Shown here piece after piece: positions 8,222 to 16,437 of a stretch of 41,340 nt of DNA. The notes under the pieces are model-generated. The model was not told the origin of the DNA and did no database searches. It saw only the letters and a program-made list of their open reading frames with translations. This DNA comes from an uncultured Alphaproteobacteria bacterium (GTDB lineage Bacteria > Pseudomonadota > Alphaproteobacteria > Rs-D84). Location of the stretch: the NCBI GenBank assembly GCA_904502095.1, contig CAJGDG010000010.1, forward strand, positions 1 through 41,340, in the 5' to 3' direction. Each line of letters begins with the position of its first letter. The stretch's first letter is position 1. Position numbers and translations under genes: made by a program.

Positions 8222-8398
8222 TGGGGCGGATAACCGGACTGTAAATTCCCATCTGTGGCGCGTCGCCACGATGGGCCCCTTTCTCTGCGTAAGGTTCAAA
8301 CGGCGCATACGCTTGTTTTCACCAACTGACGGTTCGAACCTTCGGTCCTCGTCCGAACCGCCCAAAATTAAAAATCCCGCATTTGCGGGATTTATTAA
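8222..8398 (-). mobile_element. tRNA-linked structured element downstream of tRNA-His, ending in a copy of the tRNA 3' end
   Basis: In tRNA orientation it begins after the CCA with a hairpin terminator ending TTTTAATTTTG. It then has a GTTCGAA...TTTGAAC segment (8339-8285). A long hairpin follows (8275-8248; CCCATC GTGGCG pairing with CGCCAC A GATGGG). It ends in AATTTACAGTCCGGTT and a copy of the tRNA-His 3' end (8240-8222, 19 bp identical to 8417-8399). The element at tRNA-Glu (39827-40081) is homologous: 40 of 55 bases match by eye in the central segment without gaps, and the hairpin is kept with a different sequence. There is no ORF. Confidence 0.75.
8360..8393 (-). terminator. Terminator after tRNA-His
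   Basis: Perfect 10-bp arms AAATCCCGCA/TGCGGGATTT, followed on the minus strand by TTTTAATTTT. Confidence 0.75.
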
Positions 8399-8476
8399 TG
8401 GGGCGGATAACCGGACTCGAACCGGCGACATTTGGTACCACAAACCAACGCTCTAACCAACTGAGCTATATCCGCC
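8399..8476 (-). tRNA. tRNA-His (GTG)
   Basis: The cloverleaf reads G(-1)-GCGGATA acceptor paired with TATCCGC-C-CCA, D arm AGCTCAGTTGGTTAGAGC, anticodon loop with GTG, and T arm GCCGG-TTCGAGT-CCGGT. The encoded extra G at -1 opposite C73 is the tRNA-His hallmark. CCA is encoded. It lies 28 bp downstream of tRNA-Ala in one transcript. Confidence 0.97.
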
Positions 8477-8504
8477 ATACTGTGGGTCATTATGACCAGA
8501 ATTT

Positions 8505-8580
8505 TGGTGGAGCTGATCAGACTCGAACTGACGACCCCTTGCATGCCATGCAAGTGCTCTACCAACTGAGCTACAACCCC
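8505..8580 (-). tRNA. tRNA-Ala (GGC)
   Basis: Acceptor GGGGTTG pairs with CAGCTCC (wobbles included). The anticodon stem-loop CTTGC-ATGGCAT-GCAAG has anticodon GGC, and the T loop is TTCGAGT. CCA is encoded. First gene of the Ala-His transcript. Confidence 0.97.
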
Positions 8581-8592
8581 ATGTGCCGACAT

Positions 8593-8621
8593 ATTTTATA
8601 TGCATAATAATAAAAAGTCAA
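8593..8621 (-). promoter_or_regulatory. Promoter of the tRNA-Ala/tRNA-His transcript
   Basis: On the minus strand TTGACT (8621-8616), a 17-bp spacer and TAAAAT (8598-8593), about 12 bp before the tRNA-Ala 5' end. Confidence 0.7.
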
Positions 8622-8690
8622 ATCAATTTACAGATAAAAAAGCTTATGGTGTAATAAATCCCCCAAACAAAGGGAACTTTAACAAACTTA

Positions 8691-9722
8691 TTATTTGTTC
8701 CGAAAACTATCCTTTAACTTGTTAAGCCCTAAAATATTTGTATTTTCAACCTCTTGCTTCATTGTAGTTATTTTTTCTTCCAGCCATTTTGTGGCGCTTT
8801 GCATCTGTTCGACTTTATCACTCCACTGTTGCTGTTTCTGCTGATGTTGCTCTTCTTGTTTTACTTTTTCTTCGTTTAATTCTTGATTGCGACTTTCTAG
8901 ATAATCTATCTTACGTTGCATCAACTCAATCTGTTTTTTTAATTCTACTAATTCAGACTCCTTTTCAACCACTGTAGCCAACATACTTTGCTCAATAGAC
9001 AAACCTTTGAGAGATAGGCCAGTAAGTCTTTCTTCTGTATAATTTTCATTAAATGCGTTTTGAAGCTTTTGGCGTTTATCAAGGTCTTTGACATGTTCAA
9101 TCATACTACTTATTCCGTTTTTTTCGTGCGTAATAGTATTGTAGTCTGGATTGCCTTCTTTCAGCTCTTGATTTAAAATAGAATCAAACCTTTTCTCTGC
9201 ATTGCCTAAGAAATCTTCTATGGCGACATCTTTATGTTTTTCTACATATTTTATAAAATCTTCTGGCCGCGCATTAGGATTTCTCACAATAATTTCATCA
9301 AAACCTGGTTCTTCACCAAAATCTCTTTTTGCGATATCATATATTAATTTGTCATCACCAATTTCCGTTAAAATTCTTGCAAAACGTTTTACTGTATAAT
9401 TTTCAGCTTCACTTCTTCGCTCTTGTCTTATTATGTCGGCCGCCCTTGCATACATCGCGCAAGCTCCAAACAGACTATTATCTACGTCATCTGAAACGAG
9501 ATAAGCAATCAAATCATACTGATCTTTTGGCATACCAGCTGATTTTTCGTCATGCCCCGCACGAAAGAACTCCAAATATTTTTTGCAATCTGGATCATTT
9601 TCATTTTCTAATGCAAAAAAAACATTTGACCAACTGCTATCACGATTTCTCAACCCCATATACCAGTTATTCTCTAACATTATTTTCAACGCATTCGCTA
9701 TTGTGAACTTGCTTTCTGACAT
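8691..9722 (-). CDS. Hypothetical protein with C-terminal coiled coil
   Basis: A 343-aa, highly charged soluble protein of no recognised family. Residues 1-245 look helical and globular. Residues about 248-335 form a long Glu/Gln/Lys-rich coiled coil (KESELVELKKQIELMQRKIDYLE and onwards). There is no signal peptide or membrane segment. An AAGGGTAGG-type ribosome site precedes the ATG at 9722. A 17-base A tract (9763-9779) lies in the divergent gap between this gene and frr and could change promoter spacing by slippage. It is isolated between a tRNA cluster and an essential operon and may be an accessory gene. Confidence 0.7.
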   Translation of the reverse strand: MSESKFTIANALKIMLENNWYMGLRNRDSSWSNVFFALENENDPDCKKYLEFFRAGHDEKSAGMPKDQYDLIAYLVSDDVDNSLFGACAMYARAADIIRQERRSEAENYTVKRFARILTEIGDDKLIYDIAKRDFGEEPGFDEIIVRNPNARPEDFIKYVEKHKDVAIEDFLGNAEKRFDSILNQELKEGNPDYNTITHEKNGISSMIEHVKDLDKRQKLQNAFNENYTEERLTGLSLKGLSIEQSMLATVVEKESELVELKKQIELMQRKIDYLESRNQELNEEKVKQEEQHQQKQQQWSDKVEQMQSATKWLEEKITTMKQEVENTNILGLNKLKDSFRNK

Positions 9723-9762
9723 AACCTACCCTTTTATCTTATCCTCTTGCAGAGAGCATACC

Positions 9763-9779
9763 AAAAAAAAAAAAAAAAA
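9763..9779. repeat. 17-base poly-A homopolymer tract
   Basis: Seventeen consecutive As on the + strand in the 139-bp divergent gap between the coiled-coil gene and frr. Slippage-prone tracts of this length can alter expression of a neighbouring gene. Confidence 0.95.
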
Positions 9780-9861
9780 CAAGTAAAATCATATTATATT
9801 TTCACTTGCCAAGTCTGCAAGCAATTTGCTAATCTTTTTTACATACCATAAGGAGATATAT

Positions 9862-10422
9862 ATGGATTATCAATTATTAAAGTCAGAAGTCGAACAAAAA
9901 ACAGCACAAACACTGGAAGTTTTAAAGGGCGAATACGCAGGTTTGCGTACCGGACGCGCATCTGTTCACCTGTTGGACGCTGTCCGCGTGCCTGTTTATG
10001 GCTCAGAAATGCCTATTAATCAAGTCGCAACAGTTTCAACACCAGACAACCAAACTTTGTCTGTGACCGTATGGGATATTACAAACGCACCAGCAGTCGA
10101 AAAGGCTATTCGTGATTCTGGTTTGGGATTAAACCCAATGACAGCGGGCGGCGTTATCCGTTTAAATATGCCACCACTTACCGAAGAACGCCGTCGTGAA
10201 CTGACAAAAGTCGCAGGCAAATATGCCGAAGAAGCAAAGATTTCTATGCGCAATATCCGTCAAGACGCAATGAGCAAAATTAAACGCGCTGTCACTGACA
10301 AAGAAATTTCAGAAGACGATCAACGTAAATACGAAGATGATTTGCAAAAAGTTTTCGATAAACGCGGAACAGAAGTTGACGCAATGGCCAAAGAAAAAGA
10401 AGCCGATATAATGTCTGTTTAA
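9862..10422 (+). CDS. frr: Ribosome recycling factor
   Basis: Splits post-termination ribosomes together with EF-G. The protein is 186 aa, family length. The ATG at 9862 has a strong AAGGAG site. It shows the GLRTGRAS motif near residues 29-36, the PLTEERRRELTK segment and helical N- and C-terminal parts that form the three-helix bundle. It is the first gene of frr-uppS-cdsA-rseP-bamA. In many alphaproteobacteria pyrH precedes frr; here it does not. Confidence 0.97.
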   Translation: MDYQLLKSEVEQKTAQTLEVLKGEYAGLRTGRASVHLLDAVRVPVYGSEMPINQVATVSTPDNQTLSVTVWDITNAPAVEKAIRDSGLGLNPMTAGGVIRLNMPPLTEERRRELTKVAGKYAEEAKISMRNIRQDAMSKIKRAVTDKEISEDDQRKYEDDLQKVFDKRGTEVDAMAKEKEADIMSV

Positions 10423-10445
10423 TCACTTAAACACAGAGATACAAA

Positions 10446-11198
10446 ATGTTCAAATTCTTTAAAAAGAAACAAGCTGTCGCAAACACAAAAGTTCCACAGC
10501 ACATCGCTTTCATTTGCGATGGAAATCGTAGATGGGCTGAAAAAAAAGGCTTGCCTCCTTTGTTGGGACACCAGGCCGGCATTGCCAATTTTGAAAATTT
10601 GGTTGATTGGTACATGAAACGCGGCGTTTCAACAATAACTTTTTATATTTTTTCAACTGAAAACTGGAACCGTTCCAAGGAAGAAATAGATTTCTTGATG
10701 GAATTGTTCTATACAGAAATGAAGAAAAATTTAAAGAACGCGTTGGAAAAAAATTTGCGATATCGCGTGATTGGGTCACGCGAACGTCTGCCAAAAAAAT
10801 TGGCAGATATGTGCGACAAACTGGAACGTGAATCTGCTGAAAACACTGGCGGGACCGTCGCGTTCGCATTAAACCACGGTGGCCAAGACGAAATTATTCG
10901 CGCAGTTAATGCTGCGATTGAAAATGGCGAACCTGTCACACGCGAAACATTTGAAACATTTATGGACACAGGCGATTTGTTGCCCGTAGATTTGATGGTA
11001 CGAACCAGTAATGAACATCGCATATCTAATTTCTTGTTGTGGAAATTAGCGTACGCAGAACTGTTGTTTATACCAGAACATTGGCCGGATTTGGTAAAAA
11101 ATGAAAAGCTGTGGCAATATACATTGGACGAATTCGCAAAAAGGAATCGCAGATTTGGGGGCGAAAAAAAGGCCAACTATTCCGGAAAGAAAAAATAA
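10446..11198 (+). CDS. uppS: Undecaprenyl diphosphate synthase
   Basis: Cis-prenyltransferase that makes the C55 lipid carrier for peptidoglycan and other surface polymers. The 250-aa protein carries the family motif HIAFICDGNRRWA (catalytic Asp about residue 25), GHQAG, NHGGQDEI and the C-terminal block RTSNEHRISNFLLWKLAYAEL. Two usually conserved positions differ from the textbook form: FICDGN instead of IIMDGN, and TSNE instead of TSGE. The catalytic Asp and downstream Arg/Ser residues are kept, so activity is likely. It follows frr by 23 bp, in the operon. Confidence 0.95.
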   Translation: MFKFFKKKQAVANTKVPQHIAFICDGNRRWAEKKGLPPLLGHQAGIANFENLVDWYMKRGVSTITFYIFSTENWNRSKEEIDFLMELFYTEMKKNLKNALEKNLRYRVIGSRERLPKKLADMCDKLERESAENTGGTVAFALNHGGQDEIIRAVNAAIENGEPVTRETFETFMDTGDLLPVDLMVRTSNEHRISNFLLWKLAYAELLFIPEHWPDLVKNEKLWQYTLDEFAKRNRRFGGEKKANYSGKKK

Positions 11199-11223
11199 CA
11201 ATATACGCAAAGGAAGGGAAAGT

Positions 11224-11868
11224 ATGTCAAACACAAAGCAAAGAATTATCGTGGGAATCGCAATGGCTGGGGCATTGGGCATTATTGCGTTGTTGCAATA
11301 CTGGGGTGTTCCTGCCGTGAAATATTTTGGTATTTTGATTGCATTGGCAATGATTGTCGAATATATAATTTGCCTGCGCAAGGCTGACCGCGCTGTACTG
11401 CGCAACAATGGCGGTTCATTCATTGGATTTTTCTTGCTGTTGTGTTTGATGGTGCCGGCTGCATTTGTTGTTGGAACACGCCCTTGGATTATGTTGTTAT
11501 TGCTGATGGTTATTTGTGCGGCTGATATTGGTGCATGGTTCTTTGGCCGATTGATTGGCGGCGATAAAATGTGGGAACGGCTGTCCGCACAAAAAACATG
11601 GGCCGGACAAATCGCAGGAATTTTATGCGGAACTGCGGCTGGGGTTCTGTATGGCCTGTTGGGCACAGATACTTTTATGCCACAGTTAATGTGGATTGGT
11701 ATCAGCGTTTCTTTAATGTCACAATACGGCGATTTGACTGCCAGTTGGATAAAAAGAAAACTGGGCATCAAGGACTTTGGAACGATATTGCCAGGACATG
11801 GTGGAATTTTAGACAGATTTGATGGTTGGATTTATGCCTTGCCAATTGTATGGTTGGTTATGATGTAA
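11224..11868 (+). CDS. cdsA: Phosphatidate cytidylyltransferase
   Basis: Makes CDP-diacylglycerol from phosphatidic acid and CTP in the inner membrane. The 214-aa product from the ATG at 11224 has a GGAAGGGAA ribosome site and about six membrane segments. It has the CTP transferase signature KRKLGIKDFGTILPGHGG followed by ILDRFD near residues 176-202. An upstream in-frame extension overlaps uppS and is rejected. Some family members are longer at the N-terminus (about 260-280 aa), so this is a compact version. Confidence 0.93.
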   Translation: MSNTKQRIIVGIAMAGALGIIALLQYWGVPAVKYFGILIALAMIVEYIICLRKADRAVLRNNGGSFIGFFLLLCLMVPAAFVVGTRPWIMLLLLMVICAADIGAWFFGRLIGGDKMWERLSAQKTWAGQIAGILCGTAAGVLYGLLGTDTFMPQLMWIGISVSLMSQYGDLTASWIKRKLGIKDFGTILPGHGGILDRFDGWIYALPIVWLVMM

Positions 11869-11902
11869 TTTAAAAATCTGTTTATGACAAGGAAGGGAAA
11901 AT

Positions 11903-12973
11903 ATGCATATTTTATTGACAATTGTTGCACTGTTGATTGTTCTGGGGATTGTGGTTTTTGTTCATGAACTGGGGCATTTTTTGGCCGCACGCTGGGCGGG
12001 GGTTCGTGTTAACGCGTTTTCAATCGGCTTTGGCCCAGCTATAATCAAATGGCATGACAAACGCGGAACGGTATGGAAAATCGCATGTTTGCCGTTGGGC
12101 GGATATGTTTCTATTTACGGTCAAGAAGATATGTTTAACCGTAAAAAATTTCAAGAATTATCACCAGAAAAAAAGAAAGGGCATTATTTGTCCGCCCCTG
12201 CGTGGAAACAGTTTATTATTATTGGCGCAGGCGTATTTATGAACTTTATTTTGGCATGGCTAATATATACTTCGCTGTTTATGTTTCAGCCGCGTTTGGT
12301 CGGAAATTCACAATTGCCAGTCATTGGTCAGGTAATCCAGGAATCTGTCGCTTTTAACGCAGGTGTTCGTGCCGGCGACACAATCGTCAGAATTGATGAT
12401 GAAAAAATTTCAAACTGGGGCGAAGTTGTTTTGGCCAAAGAATTAGCATCGGGTCGTGATGCAGATGTTTTGGTGATACGCGGTGAAAAACTGGTTAATA
12501 TTAAATTGGCACCTGCTGAAACATGGGGAATGATTGCAGACGGCAGCAAACGCGCCGACCCCCAGCGTCAGGGTTTGTTCCGCGCAATGTACAGTGGGGC
12601 GCGCAAAACATACTATGAATCAAAAACACTGTTGATTGTGTTGAAACAAATTATAACTGGCGAACGGTCATCTAAACAGTTGGGTTCTTTCATCACAATC
12701 GCACAATATTCAGGCGCTGCAATGGCCGCGGGGTTCTTTACATTGTTAAGTCTGATTGCATTGTTGTCTGTTAATTTGGGCGTGTTAAATTTATTGCCAC
12801 TGCCTGTGTTGGATGGTGGGTACTTGTTAATCCTGATTATCGAAGCCATCACGCGCAGAAAACTGCAAGGACGCGGGATGGAAATTGCGATTATGGTTGG
12901 CTGGCTGCTGATATTGGGGTTATTCGTGCTGACCATGTGGAATGATTTGGCACGCGTGTTTGGATTGAATTAA
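11903..12973 (+). CDS. rseP: RIP-type zinc metalloprotease RseP
   Basis: Site-2 intramembrane protease (family M50B) that cleaves anti-sigma factors and remnant signal peptides. The 356-aa protein has HELGH at residues 21-25 in the first membrane helix and a PDZ domain (about residues 125-205, GVRAGDTIVRIDD). The second active-site motif is LLPLPVLDGG near residue 305, followed by C-terminal membrane helices. One PDZ domain rather than the two of E. coli is usual in alphaproteobacteria. The ribosome site is AAGGAAGGG. In many relatives dxr lies between cdsA and rseP; it is missing here. Confidence 0.95.
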   Translation: MHILLTIVALLIVLGIVVFVHELGHFLAARWAGVRVNAFSIGFGPAIIKWHDKRGTVWKIACLPLGGYVSIYGQEDMFNRKKFQELSPEKKKGHYLSAPAWKQFIIIGAGVFMNFILAWLIYTSLFMFQPRLVGNSQLPVIGQVIQESVAFNAGVRAGDTIVRIDDEKISNWGEVVLAKELASGRDADVLVIRGEKLVNIKLAPAETWGMIADGSKRADPQRQGLFRAMYSGARKTYYESKTLLIVLKQIITGERSSKQLGSFITIAQYSGAAMAAGFFTLLSLIALLSVNLGVLNLLPLPVLDGGYLLILIIEAITRRKLQGRGMEIAIMVGWLLILGLFVLTMWNDLARVFGLN

Positions 12974-12982
12974 GGGGAAAAA

Positions 12983-13204
12983 ATGAAAACCGTCGATTTT
13001 GTTTCTGGTCACTTGGCAAAAACAGCATTTGAAAGTGCAAAACGTATCGTGTTCGCCCAAGGCCAATCAGTCTTGGCCATAATAAACGATATTGTAATTA
13101 TCGTTGATGAAAATTCAAATATTGACAACTTGGTACAGGAATATAGAAAAAAATTAGATTTTAAGTACGAAATAGAAAACATAAAAAGACAAAAACAAAA
13201 ATGA
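12983..13204 (+). CDS. Small conserved-context protein between rseP and bamA
   Basis: A 73-aa protein of no recognised family with a basic C-terminal tail (KRQKQK). Residues about 25-45 (QSVLAIINDIVIIVDENSN) look like beta strands. There is no signal peptide. GGGGA precedes its ATG, and its stop overlaps the bamA start (ATGA), so it is clearly translated within the operon. Confidence 0.75.
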   Translation: MKTVDFVSGHLAKTAFESAKRIVFAQGQSVLAIINDIVIIVDENSNIDNLVQEYRKKLDFKYEIENIKRQKQK

Positions 13205-15492
13205 AATCAGATTTATTAAAAATTTTTGCCGCTTCTTCGTTGTCGTTTGTTGGTGCGGCCAATGGCGCAACAGTTTCACGCATTGATGTTAATGGAAATC
13301 AGCGAATGGATGCAGAATCTGTTCGTATATTGGCTGATGTCAAAGTCGGTGAAAATGTCGGTGAAGCGCGCAGTAATGAAATTGCGAAGAAACTGGAACA
13401 AAGCGGATACTTTTCACGCATCAGCGTAAATATGTCTGGGAACACATTAAAAATCAATGTGACCGAAGCGCCAACCATAAATATGGTGACCGTCGAAGGT
13501 AATGACGAAGTTTCAACCGATGATTTGAAAAAAGAAATTAAAACTGTTGCACGTGCTTCTTATGATGAATCTGTGATTGGTGCAGATGTGCAAAGATTGT
13601 TAACTGTATATCAACGCAAAGGATTTTTTGGCACGAAAATCGAACCGCAAAAAATCGAACTGGACGACAATCGCGTCAATGTCGTATATGAAATTACCGA
13701 AGGTCACCCAACTTGGATCCAAGATATAAAATTTGAAGGTAATAAAAAATTCAGCGACAGCACACTGCGTGGTGAAATATTATCACGCGAACACGCGTGG
13801 TGGCGATTGCTGGCACAATTTGATACTTTTGACGAAGACCGTGTTCAATACGACGGTCAAATGTTGCGTCAGTTCTATTTAAAAAACGGCTATGTCGATT
13901 TTGCAGTAAAAGATATCAAAGGTACTTTTACCCCAGATCGCGAATACTATTCTGTGGTGTTCAATGTTGATGAAGGTCAACGTTTTGATTTCGGCAAATT
14001 AACAGTCGACAATCCATTTGAAGATGTTCCAACAGATGTGTTGATGGAAGCAATCGAAATGGACAGCGGCGATGTATATAATGTTGACTTGGTTGAACGG
14101 ACAATGTCCGCATTGCGCAGCGCAGTGGCAGAATATGGCTATGCGTTTATCAATGTTGAACCTGTGCCGACAAAAAATGACGCAGATAAAACAATCGATT
14201 TGGTGTTCAAAATTCAAAAAACAAATCGTATTTATTTGAATACTATCAATATTCTGGGTAATGTTCGCACTTTTGATTCTGTAATTGAACAGCTGATTCC
14301 TATGCGTTCGGGCGATCCATTTTCATTGCAAACAATCGAAGAAGGTCGCCAAAAATTAATGCGCACCAGATATTTCAAAGATGTTCAAATGGTACCAACA
14401 CGCGTTGCTGAATCAAATATGATGAATCTGGATATCAAGGTCGAAGAACAACCAACTGGCGAATTATCGGGCGGTTTTGGGTGGTCTAATATCAACGGAT
14501 TTATGATTGACGCGGGAATTACCGAAAACAACTTTATGGGACGCGGTCAGGTTGTACAACTGCGCGGGTCAATCGCAGAATATCAAAAGCAGGCGTTGTT
14601 CAGCTTTACAGAACCATATTTATTTGGGCGTCAATTGTCCGCTGGTTTTGATGTGTCATACACCATGTATGACTATGCGTCTTTGGGCGGATTTGGTTAT
14701 GACCGTGACTCGCTGACAATCGCAGGACGCATGGGATGGCGACTGACAGACCACTGGACACAAAATGTCAGATTGTCTGCCGCGTTTGACCAAAACTATG
14801 ACTTGCAAACACCAGGCGGTTGGAAAAATGCCAACCTGTATACATTGGGAACTGGTTTCAGATATCATAATCTGGACACTAACTTTGCCCAAAACACACA
14901 TACTGGGGTTGTTGCAAATCTGGGGATATCATATACCGGGTTTGGCGGCTCAGAAAGTTATATGCGATACAGTGGCGATATTATCGGTATGGTAAATTTC
15001 TGGGGCGATAAATGGCAACTACGCTCATCTTTGAACTTTGGTTATCTGCAACCATTGGGTGGCGATTATATTTCACGCGTTTACCGTTATTTCTTGGGCG
15101 GTGAAAGTTTGCGCGGTTTTGATGTTGCGGGCGTTGGTTCTCGAAACTGGTTTTATAAAACCTATGCATTGGGCGGTTTATGGAAAATCAATGGTTCAAC
15201 ACAGTTGAATTTCCCAATCTTTATCCCTGATGAATATCAGATAAAAGGTTTTGTGTTTGCGGACTATGGTGTATTGGGGAAACCACCACGTGATGAATAT
15301 GTATACCCATATCCACCAACCGAATATTCACAACCAAACTATATCGATGATACAATCAGAACTTCTGTGGGTGTGGGTATTTACTGGAATACACCGATGG
15401 GGCCAATGAATTTCAGCTGGGGCTGGCCGTTAAAGATGACAGATTATGACCGCGAACAAAGATTTTTACTGTCATTTGAAACACAGTTTTAG
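13201..15492 (+). CDS. bamA: Outer membrane protein assembly factor BamA
   Basis: Inserts beta-barrel proteins into the outer membrane. The 763-aa protein has a signal peptide (about residues 1-22, ending ANGA), then five POTRA domains to about residue 360. Repeated POTRA signatures include V..IDVNGNQRMDAESVR, WIQDIKFEGNKKFSDSTLR and RIYLNTINILGNVRT. A 16-stranded barrel fills the C-terminus, with the GESLRGFDVAG loop-6 motif (in place of the common VRGF) and a terminal Phe (FLLSFETQF). It is the last large gene of the envelope operon. The lpxD-fabZ-lpxA genes that often follow bamA are not here. Confidence 0.97.
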   Translation: MKSDLLKIFAASSLSFVGAANGATVSRIDVNGNQRMDAESVRILADVKVGENVGEARSNEIAKKLEQSGYFSRISVNMSGNTLKINVTEAPTINMVTVEGNDEVSTDDLKKEIKTVARASYDESVIGADVQRLLTVYQRKGFFGTKIEPQKIELDDNRVNVVYEITEGHPTWIQDIKFEGNKKFSDSTLRGEILSREHAWWRLLAQFDTFDEDRVQYDGQMLRQFYLKNGYVDFAVKDIKGTFTPDREYYSVVFNVDEGQRFDFGKLTVDNPFEDVPTDVLMEAIEMDSGDVYNVDLVERTMSALRSAVAEYGYAFINVEPVPTKNDADKTIDLVFKIQKTNRIYLNTINILGNVRTFDSVIEQLIPMRSGDPFSLQTIEEGRQKLMRTRYFKDVQMVPTRVAESNMMNLDIKVEEQPTGELSGGFGWSNINGFMIDAGITENNFMGRGQVVQLRGSIAEYQKQALFSFTEPYLFGRQLSAGFDVSYTMYDYASLGGFGYDRDSLTIAGRMGWRLTDHWTQNVRLSAAFDQNYDLQTPGGWKNANLYTLGTGFRYHNLDTNFAQNTHTGVVANLGISYTGFGGSESYMRYSGDIIGMVNFWGDKWQLRSSLNFGYLQPLGGDYISRVYRYFLGGESLRGFDVAGVGSRNWFYKTYALGGLWKINGSTQLNFPIFIPDEYQIKGFVFADYGVLGKPPRDEYVYPYPPTEYSQPNYIDDTIRTSVGVGIYWNTPMGPMNFSWGWPLKMTDYDREQRFLLSFETQF

Positions 15493-15494
15493 TC

Positions 15495-15524
15495 TTGACG
15501 GTTGATATAAATTTTTCTTATAAT
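15495..15524 (+). promoter_or_regulatory. Promoter of the small lipoprotein gene
   Basis: TTGACG (15495-15500), an 18-bp spacer and TATAAT (15519-15524), 23 bp before the ATG at 15548. Confidence 0.75.
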
Positions 15525-15547
15525 CAAATAAAAGGAAGGAGCGACAA

Positions 15548-15694
15548 ATGAAAAAATTTATTTTGGGTTTTTTTGTTGCGTTGTGTCTGGCTGGCTGTGG
15601 TCAGGTTTATGACCGTGAACCAGTTGGGGTTGGTTATGACAACAATGAACTGAAATTAAGCCCATGCGCATGCATCATGGTATATCAGGCGTAA
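15548..15694 (+). CDS. Mini-lipoprotein
   Basis: A 48-aa lipoprotein with a signal peptide and lipobox LAGC (Cys about 17). The mature peptide is only about 32 aa and contains CACIM near the end. A strong promoter and the AAAGGAAGGAG ribosome site support expression. No family is recognised. It may lead the three-gene unit that follows, whose first start is 27 bp downstream. Confidence 0.75.
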   Translation: MKKFILGFFVALCLAGCGQVYDREPVGVGYDNNELKLSPCACIMVYQA

Positions 15695-15720
15695 TTACAG
15701 CAGATATATAAGGGGGGATT

Positions 15721-16437
15721 TTGCGTAAATACCCAGACGATTTTAATATTTCAACATACCCAGCGGGCAAACCAATCGCGGTTTCGCGCGCTGTTTGTGT
15801 TGCAATAATGACTGTGTTTTTACTGATTGTTTTTGCATGTGCGGCGGTATTATTGGTACAACGGTCGGTACACAATCATCCATTTTTAATATCTATCAAT
15901 GATATTACAGGTCAATGGTCTGTTGTTGGACATAATCATAACGGCATCAAAGAAATGTCAGCAACCAGAACATTACAGGAATCGGTGTTGGGGAAATATA
16001 TAAAACGCCGCTTTTATCTGCCTGGGGCTGCAATATGGCAAAATTGTGAACGAAAACAAGATTGCAACCCAGAACAAATTGTAATAAGCGACAATAACGC
16101 AATTGCGACGAACCGTGTTGATGCGTGCGCGCTGTATTGCATCACAGGCGACACAGAATATGAAGAATTTATGAAAACAGTTATCCCTGAATATTTGGTG
16201 TGGCTGGAAATGGGCGACAGTTGGACGGTCGATATGTCCAGCATACAAATGCTGCCTATTAGCGGATTATCTGAAAATGGCGGTGTATGGCAGATTAAAT
16301 TTACACTAACATCCATTATGTCTAATGTACCTGTAAATATCTTGGCATACGCCAGCATTGGCAGAAATATGGAATCATATCCACAGACACTGGGGTATTA
16401 CATAGAAGATTTTAACGCGTATAAGATAAGCAAATGA
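15721..16437 (+). CDS. VirB8-like membrane-anchored protein 1
   Basis: A 238-aa product from a TTG with an excellent AAGGGGGG ribosome site. It has a short cytoplasmic N-terminus, one membrane helix (about residues 24-46) and a periplasmic domain of about 190 aa. The layout and the beta-rich C-terminal pattern (WQIKFTLTSI, NILAYASIG) resemble the NTF2-like fold of VirB8, a bridging component of type IV secretion systems. Two Cys pairs occur in the periplasmic part. The gene overlaps the next VirB8-like gene by 4 bp. No other type IV secretion gene is in the window. VirB8 homology is judged from topology and pattern, so it is moderate. Confidence 0.55.
   Translation: MRKYPDDFNISTYPAGKPIAVSRAVCVAIMTVFLLIVFACAAVLLVQRSVHNHPFLISINDITGQWSVVGHNHNGIKEMSATRTLQESVLGKYIKRRFYLPGAAIWQNCERKQDCNPEQIVISDNNAIATNRVDACALYCITGDTEYEEFMKTVIPEYLVWLEMGDSWTVDMSSIQMLPISGLSENGGVWQIKFTLTSIMSNVPVNILAYASIGRNMESYPQTLGYYIEDFNAYKISK

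Noticed and set aside
8142..8607. ORFs reading through the tRNA-His/tRNA-Ala region on both strands
   Set aside because: They translate tRNA genes and their repeat element; the cloverleaf structures explain the sequence.
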